A stretch of 64,000 nucleotides of DNA from Streptomyces bohaiensis (GTDB lineage: Bacteria > Actinomycetota > Actinomycetes > Streptomycetales > Streptomycetaceae), in contig NZ_JAAVJC010000003.1 of assembly GCF_012033785.1 (NCBI RefSeq), positions 24,309-88,308 on the forward strand, in the 5' to 3' direction. Below the pieces are notes generated by a model. That model saw nothing but the letters and a program-made list of their open reading frames with translations. It did no database searches and was not told where the DNA came from. Position numbers and translations under genes: made by a program. Below are positions 33,943 through 43,381 of this stretch, piece after piece. Position 1 is the first letter of the stretch; every line of letters begins with the position of its first letter.

Positions 33943-36900
33943 GTGAACCCGCTCCGCCCCCTGCACGTCCTGACGCGCACCCGCGCCCGGCTGGCCTGCA
34001 CCCTCGGACTGGTCCTGGGCGTGCTGCTCCTCGGACTGCTGCCGCTGACCCCGTGGGGCGGACGGGGTCAGTCCTCGGCGGCCGACGCCGCGCACGGCGG
34101 CGGAAGCGGGGCGGCGGAGCCGGCCGGTGAGACGCAACGGCCGCTGGACGCCGCCGACGCCATGGAGCTGGCGCGCGAGCGCGACGAACCCGTCGTCGTC
34201 GACGCCGAGACCACCGACACCAGCCTCACCCACGCCCTGCCGGACGGGCAGTACCGCACCGAGATCGCCGCGCTGCCGCAACGGGCCCGCACCGAGGACG
34301 GCGACTGGGCCGACATCGACACCACTCTCCGCCGCACCGAGAGAGGCATCCAGCCGGTCAACTCCCCCACGCCGCTGGTGTTCTCGCCCGGCAGCGCGGG
34401 CACGGGCGACGACGGTGAGGCGCCGGAAGCCGCCGACCGCGACTCCGACGGCGACCGGGGCTCACGCGGTGTGCTCCGCCCGCACGCGGCGCTGCTGCCC
34501 GCCGCCCGCACCACCGACACCGCCGAGGACGAGATCCCGGAGGAGGACCGCGACAACGAGGCGGAGGACGGTGGACCCGGCGACCCCGCCGCCGGCGAAC
34601 CGCACCCGGGCCACACCGTCCTCGCCGAGATCGGCTACGGCGAGCACACCGTCACCTACAGCTGGCCCGGGACGCTCCCCGAGCCGGTCCTCGACGGCCC
34701 GCGCGCGCTCTACCCCGACGTGGTGCCCGGTGTCGACCTGCTCCTCGTCGCCCGCGAGGAGGGCGGCTTCGGACAGCTCCTCATCGTCAAGTCCGCGCAG
34801 GCCGCCGCCGACGCCCGCTCCGGCGACCGGCTCGACCTGACCGCGATCACCTACGGCCTCTCCTCCCCCACCGCCGTCTTCCGCCACGACGAGACCACCG
34901 GCGGCGTCCACATCCTCGACCCGGACGGCGAGGAGATCGGCGCCGTCCCCACCCCCACCGGCTGGGACTCCGGCGGCCTGGAGCCGACCGACCCGACCGA
35001 CCCCGACGCCCCCGCGCCGCCCGAGCCGCGCACCGCGACCGCCACCCCGCAGCAGGTGCTGCGGCTGACCGGACTCACCGGCATCGAACCCGGCGCCGCG
35101 CACGCGCCGATACCCACCCGGCTCGACGGCGACGACACCTCCCGCGCCCTGCTGCGCCTGGACGCCGCGGCCACCGGCCTCTTCGACACCGGCGCCGACG
35201 TGAGCTACCCGGTCTTCCTCGACCCCACCCTCAACGGCGGCGTGCACTCCTGGACGATCGCCTACAAGCCGAGCCCCAACACCAGCTTCTTCAACGGCAC
35301 CAACTACAACAACGGCACCTCCGAGGCCCGCGTCGGGTACGAGTCGCAGACCCGCGGCCTGGCCCGGTCGTTCTGGCGCATGAACTTCAACAAGAACCTG
35401 TCGGGCGCCACCATCTCCAGCGCGACGTTCCGCGTCCGGAACACCCACTCCTGGTCGTGCGAGACCCGGCAGTTCCAGCTGTGGCTCACCGGCGCCATCT
35501 CCTCCACCACGACATGGAACAAGCAGCCGGAGTGGCGCACCCACCAGCAGAACCGGTCGTTCGCCCACGGCTACAGCTCCAGCTGCCCCAACGAGTACGT
35601 GGCCTACAACATCCGCAACGGCGCGCAGCAGGCCGCCGACGCCGGCTGGGCCACCCTCACCCTCGGGATGCGGGCCACGACCGAGACCTCCACCTGGACG
35701 TGGCGCAAGTTCCAGGCCAACAGCGCGCAGATCACCGTCACCTACAACCGCAAGCCGAACGAGCCGACCCGCGGCACGAGCACCCCCGGCGGCGCCTGCT
35801 CCACCACCGCAGGCCAGGTGAAGGTCTCCAAGGTCGACGTGGTCCTGGCCGCCAACGCGACCGACCCGGACGGCAACCTGCGTCACCTGTACTTCCGCAT
35901 GTGGCCGTCCGGCAACAGCGCCAACAAGATCGTGGACCGTCGCGTCACCGTCAACTCGGCCGGCCGCGGCTCCGTCACCGTCCTCGCCTCGCAACTCGTC
36001 GACGGCACGACCTACTCGTGGGACGTCCGGGCGGAGGACACCGAGGGCGCCGTCTCCACCTACTTCCCACCGGGGACCGCCGCCTGCCGCATCACCGTCG
36101 ACGCCTCCGCGCCGCCCGCACCGGAACTCAGCAGCCCCCAGGTCGAGGACACCCCCTGGGACTCCGGCCAGTGGGCCGACATCCGCTACGGCACCCCCGT
36201 GCAGTTCACCCTCGACGTCAAGGGCAACAAGGACACGGTCCGCGTCGGCTACGCCTTCAACGGCGTCGGCTACACCAACGTGACCCTGCCCAAGCCCGGT
36301 GACAGCCTCACCGTCACCCTCAACCCGCCCAACGCCGGGCCGGTCGCCTTCCACGCGTACGCCTACGACGCCGTCGGCAACCGCAGCGAACGCGCCGAGC
36401 TCCTCTTCTACCTGCCGCCCCGCGACGAGGCCGACGGCCCCGGCGACATCAACGGCGACGGTCACCCCGACCTGCTCGGCATCAACGCCGCCGGCGAACT
36501 CCGCAGCTACGCCGGGGAGAAGGGCGGCCAGGTCTTCTCACCGGTCCGCGCGTCGTACTCCTCCGACGGCACCATCAGCCCGCCGGGCCACTTCTACGAC
36601 CCGGCGACGGACACGGTCGCGCTGATCTCCAAGCACTCCGACGTCTACCCCGGTGACGGCCTCACCGACCTGTTCGTCCGCACCCCCGACAACGGCTTCT
36701 GGGTCTACCCCGGCGACGGCTACGGCAGTTTCAACGTCGACGACCGGATCAGGGTCCTGCTGCCGGACAACGCGCCCGCCCCTTCCACCTGGCGCCAGAT
36801 CAAGGCGGTCGGCGACGTCACCGGCGACGGCCTGCCCGACCTGTTCCTCCGCGCCGGCACCTCGTTCTGGGTGCTCACCGGCTACACCGGCGCCAGCTTC

Positions 36901-37308
36901 CAGGAGGCGCGGCGGCTGACCGTCAACTCCTGGGACAGCCGGGAGATCGTCAACATCGCCGACATCGACCTCGACGGCACGCCGGACCTGGTCTGGCGCA
37001 ACACCACCAACGGCAACCTCTATGTCCGCCACGGCCTCCCCGGCGAGGTCCGCGGCAGCGTCGACCTCACCTCGCTGATGACGGCGGCACGCTCCCGCGA
37101 CGGCGACATCCGCCACGCCACCGGCTGGTCGGCCGCGGCCCGCCCGCTCCTCGTCGGCATCCCCGACACCAGCGGCGACCGCCGGGCGGACATCTGGGCG
37201 CTCGACGCCACCGGCGAGGTGCGGATCTACCACCCCACCGCGACCGGCATCGGCGACCCCGTCGCCACCGTCCGCACCGGCTGGGGCCGCGTCCGCGCCC
37301 TGGGCTGA
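33943..37308 (+). CDS. Secreted DNRLRE / FG-GAP repeat protein
   Basis: 1,121 residues from GTG 33943 (CGGGAG about nine bases upstream). Signal segment RLACTLGLVLGVLLLGLLPL; a Streptomyces RHS-associated N-terminal region (PDGQYRTEIAALPQRARTED, YPDVVPGVDLLLVAREEGGF); a DNRLRE beta-sandwich (SWTIAYKPSPNTSFFNGTNY, ARSFWRMNFNKNLSGATISS); a fibronectin/Ig-like stretch; and a C-terminal FG-GAP/VCBS propeller with calcium-type loops (DINGDGHPD, DVTGDGLPD, DIDLDGTPD). Such proteins regularly sit next to RHS genes in Streptomyces. Likely exported and wall-associated, perhaps aiding display or release of the RHS protein; that role is inference. Confidence 0.8.
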   Translation: MNPLRPLHVLTRTRARLACTLGLVLGVLLLGLLPLTPWGGRGQSSAADAAHGGGSGAAEPAGETQRPLDAADAMELARERDEPVVVDAETTDTSLTHALPDGQYRTEIAALPQRARTEDGDWADIDTTLRRTERGIQPVNSPTPLVFSPGSAGTGDDGEAPEAADRDSDGDRGSRGVLRPHAALLPAARTTDTAEDEIPEEDRDNEAEDGGPGDPAAGEPHPGHTVLAEIGYGEHTVTYSWPGTLPEPVLDGPRALYPDVVPGVDLLLVAREEGGFGQLLIVKSAQAAADARSGDRLDLTAITYGLSSPTAVFRHDETTGGVHILDPDGEEIGAVPTPTGWDSGGLEPTDPTDPDAPAPPEPRTATATPQQVLRLTGLTGIEPGAAHAPIPTRLDGDDTSRALLRLDAAATGLFDTGADVSYPVFLDPTLNGGVHSWTIAYKPSPNTSFFNGTNYNNGTSEARVGYESQTRGLARSFWRMNFNKNLSGATISSATFRVRNTHSWSCETRQFQLWLTGAISSTTTWNKQPEWRTHQQNRSFAHGYSSSCPNEYVAYNIRNGAQQAADAGWATLTLGMRATTETSTWTWRKFQANSAQITVTYNRKPNEPTRGTSTPGGACSTTAGQVKVSKVDVVLAANATDPDGNLRHLYFRMWPSGNSANKIVDRRVTVNSAGRGSVTVLASQLVDGTTYSWDVRAEDTEGAVSTYFPPGTAACRITVDASAPPAPELSSPQVEDTPWDSGQWADIRYGTPVQFTLDVKGNKDTVRVGYAFNGVGYTNVTLPKPGDSLTVTLNPPNAGPVAFHAYAYDAVGNRSERAELLFYLPPRDEADGPGDINGDGHPDLLGINAAGELRSYAGEKGGQVFSPVRASYSSDGTISPPGHFYDPATDTVALISKHSDVYPGDGLTDLFVRTPDNGFWVYPGDGYGSFNVDDRIRVLLPDNAPAPSTWRQIKAVGDVTGDGLPDLFLRAGTSFWVLTGYTGASFQEARRLTVNSWDSREIVNIADIDLDGTPDLVWRNTTNGNLYVRHGLPGEVRGSVDLTSLMTAARSRDGDIRHATGWSAAARPLLVGIPDTSGDRRADIWALDATGEVRIYHPTATGIGDPVATVRTGWGRVRALG

Positions 37309-37341
37309 CCGGGCCTGCCGGACCGCGTCGGGCCCGCCGGG

Positions 37342-37399
37342 CGCGGTCCGAGCAGTCCGTCGCGGGCCGAGCAGTCCGTCACGGGCCGAGCAGTTCGGT
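37342..37399. repeat. Three-copy tandem repeat, 19-bp unit
   Basis: CGCGGTCCGAGCAGTCCGT, CGCGGGCCGAGCAGTCCGT and CACGGGCCGAGCAGTTCGG in tandem between two convergent gene ends. No function seen. Confidence 0.7.
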
Positions 37400-37413
37400 G
37401 CGGTCCGGCGCGA

Positions 37414-38265
37414 TCAGGCGCGTGTGACGGTGACCAGCGCGGGGGCCCGGATGCCCAGCCGGGCGCTGACGTCGGCGATCACCTCACTCAGCCAACCGAT
37501 CGCGTCGGTCGTCCACTCGGAGAGATGTCCCCGCATCCGTACGCCGTCGGAGGCCGGGCCGTTCCAGAACCGGTCGTCGAAGGGAGGCGGCCTGAGAGCT
37601 TCCGGGCCGACGACGTCGAGGCCACGACAGTCGAACACCGGTCGGGCGACACGGGCGACATCGTCGGCGAGCGCCCGGGCGCTGCCGGTGACGGCACGGT
37701 CGCGGCCGCCGGTGACGGTGACCTCCACCGGAGTCGCTGTGCGGGGGTCGCACGCGGGGAACCACTCCGTGGTCCGTGCCGCCGGCACCGGCGCGTACGG
37801 CGGGCGCGCCACGCCGACCAGCCCCTGGACGGGGAGGAGGACCTGGATCGCGGCGAGGTCCACGACCCCGGCGCGTGCCGTCGCGCTCTCGGCGCAGTGC
37901 AGCAACGGCTGCACGGGCAGCGGCCGGTCGTCCGCCACCGCGGTGGCCTCGACCTGGAACCAGGAGATCAGGTCGGTGTCCACGGCACCGAGCGGATGGC
38001 CCCACCCGGCGTCGTTCGTACTCCACAGGCCGGGAGCGCGCGCCATCCCGGCCTCCGATCCGCCGCCGGCCGACCGGTCGTCGAGCCACCCCATCGCGAC
38101 CGACCGCTGGTGGAACAGCGCATGGGCGTCGAGCTGTGGCCTGGGGTCAACCCGCCGGTGGGGTACCAGAGTTCCGTGAAGAGCGGCGAACAGGGTGCCG
38201 CCGCTCCGTCGCGCCGCCGGCACGACACCCGGTTGTGCAGGGAAACGGCGTTCGGGCACGGTCAC
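37414..38265 (-). CDS. Hypothetical protein
   Basis: About 283 residues if started at GTG 38265 (VTVPERRFPAQPGVVPAARR); the frame is open further upstream but loses coding character. Landmarks: HQRSVAMGWLDDRSAGGGSE, GWGHPLGAVDTDLISWFQVE, AARTTEWFPACDPRTATPVE. It has no signal peptide, membrane segment or recognised domain. The composition is host-like. It diverges from the restriction-like gene at 38592; the intervening 330 bp hold that gene's promoter. Confidence 0.6.
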   Translation of the reverse strand: MTVPERRFPAQPGVVPAARRSGGTLFAALHGTLVPHRRVDPRPQLDAHALFHQRSVAMGWLDDRSAGGGSEAGMARAPGLWSTNDAGWGHPLGAVDTDLISWFQVEATAVADDRPLPVQPLLHCAESATARAGVVDLAAIQVLLPVQGLVGVARPPYAPVPAARTTEWFPACDPRTATPVEVTVTGGRDRAVTGSARALADDVARVARPVFDCRGLDVVGPEALRPPPFDDRFWNGPASDGVRMRGHLSEWTTDAIGWLSEVIADVSARLGIRAPALVTVTRA

Positions 38266-38531
38266 CACGCTCTCGTCTCTCGGTGGAGGGCGGCCGGGGC
38301 GTGTTTCCTCGGTGAGCCGGCCGCGGGCTGTTGTACCTCTACCCGCCCCATCGAGCGCCCGACCGGCTGCGGACGAACTCACGCGCCGAGCCCCCGGGAG
38401 GCGACCGGTCCCGCAACGCCTCCGGGACCCGCCACACGTCCGCACCGGCATCGCGACCACAGTGGAAAGCAAGCCGTCGCCGGGGCCTCACGAGCGGAGA
38501 CACGCACCGCGCGGGGCGGCTGCACGCCGTC

Positions 38532-38560
38532 TTCACAGCACTGCGCGCGGTAGCTAACCT
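38532..38560 (+). promoter_or_regulatory. Sigma70-type promoter of the type ISP-like gene
   Basis: TTCACA (38532-38537), 17 bp, TAACCT (38555-38560). The expected transcription start near 38567 lies after an in-frame ATG at 38562 and before GGGGGA (38584-38589) and ATG 38592, which favours the latter as the translation start. Confidence 0.5.
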
Positions 38561-38591
38561 GATGCGCGAAGTCACCGATGTCTGGGGGAAG

Positions 38592-41500
38592 ATGTCCGGT
38601 TCGACGCATGCCTGGTTGCTCACCGCGGTCGCCCGGTTCGGCCGGGAGTCCCAACAGAAACTGTCGGGCGGGGGCAGCCCCGAGGCGTCGATCCGCGGCC
38701 CGCTGGAGAACCTGCTGCGGACGGTGGGCGAGCACCACCAGCAGCACGACGTCACCTGGCACGACGAGTACTCCCTGCCCGACCGGGGCGTCCGCCTCGA
38801 CTACGCGGTGTGTGCCGCCGGCCGGCTGACCGGGTACATCGAGCTGAAGCGCCCCGGGCTCTCGATCGACCCGTCGTCGTTCGGCGCCGCCAACCGGCGG
38901 CAGTGGGAACGGCTCCGCGACCTGCCCAACCTGCTGTACAGCAACGGCAGCGACTGGTGCCTCTACCAGAACGGCCACGCGGTGGCCGAGGCCCGGTTCA
39001 CGGGCGGACTGTCCACGGCGGGGGCGAAGCTCGCGCCGGCCGACCCGGACGCCTTCGACGCACTGCTGAAGCGGTTCCTGCTGTGGCGCCCGGTGCCCCT
39101 GACCAACGTGGCGCGGCTCGTCCAGCTGGTGGCGCCCCTGTGCCGGCTGCTGCGCGCCGCTGTCCTGGAGCAGCTCACGGCGGAGGCGAAGTCCTCCGCT
39201 CCGCGCGACGACGTCCGGGCCCGCCCCTTCACCGGGCTCCGCAACGACTGGCGGCGCATCCTCTTCCCCACGGCGAGCAACGCGACGTTCGCCGACGGCT
39301 ACGCGCAGACCGTCACCTTCGCCCTGCTGCTCGCCCGCGCGGAAGGACTGCTGACGGCGGACAGCCCCCTGCACGAGGTGGCCCGGCGCCTGGACGCGGG
39401 GCACGCGCTGATGGGCCGCGCGCTGGACCTGCTCACCGGCCACGTCGGCGACCGCTTCACGGTCAGCCTCGACCTGTTGAAGCGCACGGTGGCGCAGGTC
39501 GACTGGCCCGCGATCGAGTACGGCAACAAGGACGCCTACCTCCACCTGTACGAGCGGTTCCTCGACGTCTACGACCCGGCGTTGCGGCAGCAGAGCGGCT
39601 CGTACTACACCCCGCGCGAGGTCGTGCGCGAGATGGTTCGCCTCACCGACGAGGTGCTGGCGACCCGGCTCGGCCACCCCGAGGGCCTGGCGTCGGACGC
39701 CGTCCGGATCGTCGATCCCGCGATGGGGACCGGCACCTTCCTGCATGCCGCGATCGAGCGCGTCGCCGACCGGGCCGAGGAGCGCCACGGTCCCGCCATG
39801 CGGCCGGACGCCGCCGGCCGCCTGGCTGGCAGGCTGCACGGCCTGGAGATCCAGATGGGCCCGTACGCCGTCGCCGAACTGCGGACCACCACGCTGCTCA
39901 AACGGTACGGCGCGGCGGTGCCGGACACGGGTCTGCACCTCTATGTGTCGGACACGCTGGAGAGTCCGCACACCGAGGCGGACTTCCTTCCCTCCACCTA
40001 CGCCGCGATCTCCGAGCTGCGGCGCCGCGCCAACCGCCTCAAGGCGGACGTGCCGGTGACCGTCGTCATCGGCAACCCGCCGTACGACGACAAGGCGGAG
40101 GATCGGGGCGGCTGGGTCGAGAAGCGCGCCGACCGCGACGACACACCGCTGCTGGACGACTTCCGGCTGGCCGGCAACGGCAGGTACGAGCACGTCCTGA
40201 AGAACATGTACGTGTACTTCTGGCGCTGGGCCGCCTGGAAGGTGTTCGACGCGCACCCCGACGACCGGCACGGCGTGGTCTGCTTCATCACCCCCTCGGG
40301 CTGGGCCACCGGCCCCGGCGGCCGGGGCATGCGCCAGTACCTGCGGCGCACCTGCGACGAGGGCTGGATCATCAACCTCAGCCCGGAGGGCCAGCGGGCC
40401 AACGTCGGCACCCGCGTCTTCCCCGGCGTCGCACAGCCGCTCTCCGTCTTCCTCATGGTGCGCCGCGCGGGCACCGTCCGCGGCCCGGACCACCGGGCGA
40501 CGCTGCACTACCGGTCGCTGGAGGGTCGGCGGGCGGAGAAGTTCGCGCAGCTGGGCGCGGTACGGCTCGACGACGACGGCTGGCGCCCCGTCCGGGACGG
40601 CGCCACCCAACCCCTCACCCCGCGAACGGCCTCGGGGTGGGACGACTACCCGGCGCTGGGCGACCTCTTCCCCTGGGGCAGCCTCGGGGTGACCGCCAAC
40701 CGGGCGTGGGTGAGCGCCCCGAGCGCGGAGACGCTGCGCCGACGCTGGCGGCGCCTCCTCGCCGAGCCCGATCCGGCCGAGCGGGCGGTGTTGTTCAAGG
40801 ACACCGACAGTCGATCAGCGCGAGAGCTGAGAGCGACCTCCTCAGCCGAAGCCGATGCTTCGGAGACCGAAAGCTGCCCCGAGCCGATGCGCTATGCGCT
40901 GCGCAGTCTCGACCGGCAATGGCTGCTACCGGACGTTCGGCTGCTCGACCGGCCCCGGGCCGACCTCTGGGCGGGCTGCCGCAAGGACCAGCTGTTCCTC
41001 AACCAGCAGTCCTCGCACGCGATCGAGTCCGGCCCCGCCGTCGTCACCACACACCTGATCCCTGATACCGACCACTTCAACGGCCGCGGCGGCCGGGTGA
41101 TGCCGCTCTACCACCCCGACGGCTCCGCCAACGTGGCGCCCGGGCTGCTGCGTCACCTCGCCGGCGTCCTGGCGCTGCCGCACGTCACAGCGGCCGAGCT
41201 CGCGGCGTACGTGGTCGCGGTCGCCGGACACGACGGGTTCACCGACCTGTTCCGCGAGGACCTGCTCACCCCCGGCGTGCGCATCCCTCTCACCCGCAGC
41301 ACCGAGCTGTGGCGGCGGGCGATCGAGATCGGGAGCGAGGTGCTCTGGGCCTCGACGTACGGCGAACGGTTCGCTGACGCGGACGCGGGGCGCCCCGCCC
41401 GCGATGTCCGCTTCGCCACCGGCGACCCCCGGCAGGTGCGGTACGACGCACACATCGGCGCGGCCGTGCCGAACCGCCTCACCCACGCCCCGGAGTCGGA

Positions 41501-41888
41501 AGAGCTCCACGTCGGGCCGGGCCGCCTCGGGCCGGTGACGGCGGCGATGTGGGAGTACGACGTCGGCGGAATGCGCGTCCTGCGGAAGTGGTTCGGCTAC
41601 CGCAAGGCCGAGCCGAGCAGCAAGCGTTCCAGCCCGCTGGACGACATCCACGTCGAGAGCTGGCCGGAGGAGTGGACGGGTGAGCTGATCGAACTGCTCT
41701 CGGTGCTGCGCCGGTTGACCGACCTGGCCCCGCGCCAACAGGACCTGCTGAGGGACATCCTGGCGGCGCCGGTGGTCGCCGAGAGCGACCTGGTCACGGC
41801 CGAGGTGCTCCCGGCGGGGAAGGCCGCCGCGCGGGCACGCCACCCCGCGCCCGACGCGTTGTTCACCATGGGCCCCGACGGCGCCTGA
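38592..41888 (+). CDS. Type ISP/IIG-like restriction-modification protein without helicase
   Basis: A 1,098-residue protein. N-terminal PD-(D/E)XK-like nuclease: Asp70 in RLDYAV, Glu84-x-Lys86 in YIELKRPG. Middle: N6-adenine methyltransferase with SGSYYTPREVVREMVRLTDE, motif I DPAMGTGTFL (residue 375) and motif IV NPPY (495). C-terminus resembles the type ISP specificity domain (LDDIHVESWPEEWTGELIEL). Type ISP enzymes such as LlaBIII (about 1,570 residues) have a helicase between nuclease and methylase; no DEAD or Walker motif is seen here, so the architecture is closer to type IIG. It would both modify and cut DNA, acting in phage defence. No partner gene is obvious. Confidence 0.8.
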   Translation: MSGSTHAWLLTAVARFGRESQQKLSGGGSPEASIRGPLENLLRTVGEHHQQHDVTWHDEYSLPDRGVRLDYAVCAAGRLTGYIELKRPGLSIDPSSFGAANRRQWERLRDLPNLLYSNGSDWCLYQNGHAVAEARFTGGLSTAGAKLAPADPDAFDALLKRFLLWRPVPLTNVARLVQLVAPLCRLLRAAVLEQLTAEAKSSAPRDDVRARPFTGLRNDWRRILFPTASNATFADGYAQTVTFALLLARAEGLLTADSPLHEVARRLDAGHALMGRALDLLTGHVGDRFTVSLDLLKRTVAQVDWPAIEYGNKDAYLHLYERFLDVYDPALRQQSGSYYTPREVVREMVRLTDEVLATRLGHPEGLASDAVRIVDPAMGTGTFLHAAIERVADRAEERHGPAMRPDAAGRLAGRLHGLEIQMGPYAVAELRTTTLLKRYGAAVPDTGLHLYVSDTLESPHTEADFLPSTYAAISELRRRANRLKADVPVTVVIGNPPYDDKAEDRGGWVEKRADRDDTPLLDDFRLAGNGRYEHVLKNMYVYFWRWAAWKVFDAHPDDRHGVVCFITPSGWATGPGGRGMRQYLRRTCDEGWIINLSPEGQRANVGTRVFPGVAQPLSVFLMVRRAGTVRGPDHRATLHYRSLEGRRAEKFAQLGAVRLDDDGWRPVRDGATQPLTPRTASGWDDYPALGDLFPWGSLGVTANRAWVSAPSAETLRRRWRRLLAEPDPAERAVLFKDTDSRSARELRATSSAEADASETESCPEPMRYALRSLDRQWLLPDVRLLDRPRADLWAGCRKDQLFLNQQSSHAIESGPAVVTTHLIPDTDHFNGRGGRVMPLYHPDGSANVAPGLLRHLAGVLALPHVTAAELAAYVVAVAGHDGFTDLFREDLLTPGVRIPLTRSTELWRRAIEIGSEVLWASTYGERFADADAGRPARDVRFATGDPRQVRYDAHIGAAVPNRLTHAPESEELHVGPGRLGPVTAAMWEYDVGGMRVLRKWFGYRKAEPSSKRSSPLDDIHVESWPEEWTGELIELLSVLRRLTDLAPRQQDLLRDILAAPVVAESDLVTAEVLPAGKAAARARHPAPDALFTMGPDGA

Positions 41889-41921
41889 GCCTCTGGTGAC
41901 GGACGACGGTGCCCCGCCGAC

Positions 41922-42326
41922 TCAGTCACCGCCGCGCATGCGGCTCTCGGCCTCGGCCGGCGTCATCGTCTCCTGCGCCATCTCCTGCAGGCACGCCGCG
42001 AACCGCCGGTCAGCGGTGCCGTGTCGGGCGGCGAAGCCGCCGATCCGGCTCAGCAGCAACTCCAGCTGCTCAGCGCGCGCCCGGTAGTGGACCGCTGCGC
42101 CGAGGGCCGTCACCGAGGTGGTCCCGTCGGCGGTGCGCACGGTGCCCAGCGGCATGCCCGCCAGCGTCCCGCGGAAGTCGTCGGGGTCCAGGCCGCGCGC
42201 CGCCAGCAGTTCCGCGGATGCCTCGGTGCCGTCCGGCGCGGGAAGGTCGGCGCGCACGAGCTGGGCCAGCAGCTCGCTCTGCGCGGCGTCGAGCTCGATG
42301 TACGGGGTGGGCCCGGCATGATCCAT
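41922..42326 (-). CDS. Small hypothetical protein
   Basis: A 134-residue soluble protein (MDHAGPTPYIELDAAQSELL ... QEMAQETMTPAEAESRMRGG). Two regular helices and a central DDFRGTLAGMPLGTVRTADG beta-like part; no domain recognised. It converges on the restriction-like gene, 33 bp away. Host-like codon use. Confidence 0.6.
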   Translation of the reverse strand: MDHAGPTPYIELDAAQSELLAQLVRADLPAPDGTEASAELLAARGLDPDDFRGTLAGMPLGTVRTADGTTSVTALGAAVHYRARAEQLELLLSRIGGFAARHGTADRRFAACLQEMAQETMTPAEAESRMRGGD

Positions 42327-42444
42327 ACCGGCTAGCTAACACGAGAGACCGGGCACGCCGGGCCCGACATTCGGACGAGTATCGCCCGACCGCCGCACCG
42401 CTGGAAGCAGCCGATCCCACCACCGGTCAGCCGACCGAGCGCGC

Positions 42445-43215
42445 TCAGGGCTCGCGGTGCAGGGCGACGACGCGGGCGGGGAACCCGGAGCCGCCGCGCG
42501 GCTTCGGCCAGGAGGCCAGCACCAGCGCCCCGGCCTCGGGAACGCGGTCGAGGTGGGCGAGCAGCTCGATCTGCCAGCGGCCCCGCCCCAACACGTACGA
42601 CTCCAGGCTGAAGTCGCCGACCGAGGTGGCGATCCCGGGGTCGGTGTCGAGCTGCTCGTGCCCGACGGCGGTGACGCCGACCGTCTCCAGCAGGTGGCGC
42701 AGCACCTCGGCGCTCCAGCCCGGGGTGTGGCTGACGCCTGCGGGGTCGCGGTTGACCATGGCCTGCTGGTCCGGCCACCGGCTGCTCCACCCGGTGCGCA
42801 GCGCGACGAACGACCCGGCGGGGATGGCGCCGTGGCGGTCCTCCCAGTCGGCGATGTCGTCGAGCGTCGGGGTGGCGTCCGGGTCGGTCGCGACACGTGC
42901 GCCGATGTCGAGGACGACGAGCGGCAGGAACATCTCCTCGACCGGGATGCGGTCGAGGGTGGTGGCGCCCTGGTGGAAGTGGCTCGGCGGGTCGACGTGC
43001 GTCCCCCACTGGCCGACGAGCGTGTACCGGTCCACGGTGAACCCGTCGCCGCGGGCCATGTCGAAGACCGTCTCCCGCTGTTCGTCGGGGAGCGCGGGGA
43101 AGTGCGGCTGCCCGGGGTGGAACGCGTGGGTGAGGTCGGTGTGGACAGCACCGGCCGTCAACTGCCGATATGCGCACCACAGTCCGGTGTCGGTGGCTGT
43201 GCTCACGTGACTCAT
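42445..43215 (-). CDS. Cyclase-family metal-dependent hydrolase (KynB/arylformamidase-like)
   Basis: A 256-residue member of the cyclase family (PF04199-like). The metal-binding signature QWGTHVDPPSHFHQG (HxDxxxH type) lies about residue 68; LTHAFHPGQPHFPALP at the front and GVTAVGHEQLDTDPGI with ESYVLGRGRWQIELLAHLDR near the end are also family features. Members hydrolyse formylkynurenine, isatin or cyclic substrates. The ATG at 43215 is preceded by GGAGAG. It stands alone, so the substrate is open. Confidence 0.82.
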   Translation of the reverse strand: MSHVSTATDTGLWCAYRQLTAGAVHTDLTHAFHPGQPHFPALPDEQRETVFDMARGDGFTVDRYTLVGQWGTHVDPPSHFHQGATTLDRIPVEEMFLPLVVLDIGARVATDPDATPTLDDIADWEDRHGAIPAGSFVALRTGWSSRWPDQQAMVNRDPAGVSHTPGWSAEVLRHLLETVGVTAVGHEQLDTDPGIATSVGDFSLESYVLGRGRWQIELLAHLDRVPEAGALVLASWPKPRGGSGFPARVVALHREP

Positions 43216-43381
43216 GCGGTCTCTCCGTGGGCGCTCGCGGCGGGCGGCGGGATCACCAGGACGGGCGCGCGGTGACCGTGCGCCGAGCGGGGCTGTCATG
43301 CCCCACTCGGCAGCGTACCGAACGTAGCCGGACCGCGACTCCCCGTTGGCAGCTCGGCGAAGGGGCGGCCCCGGGCAGCTC

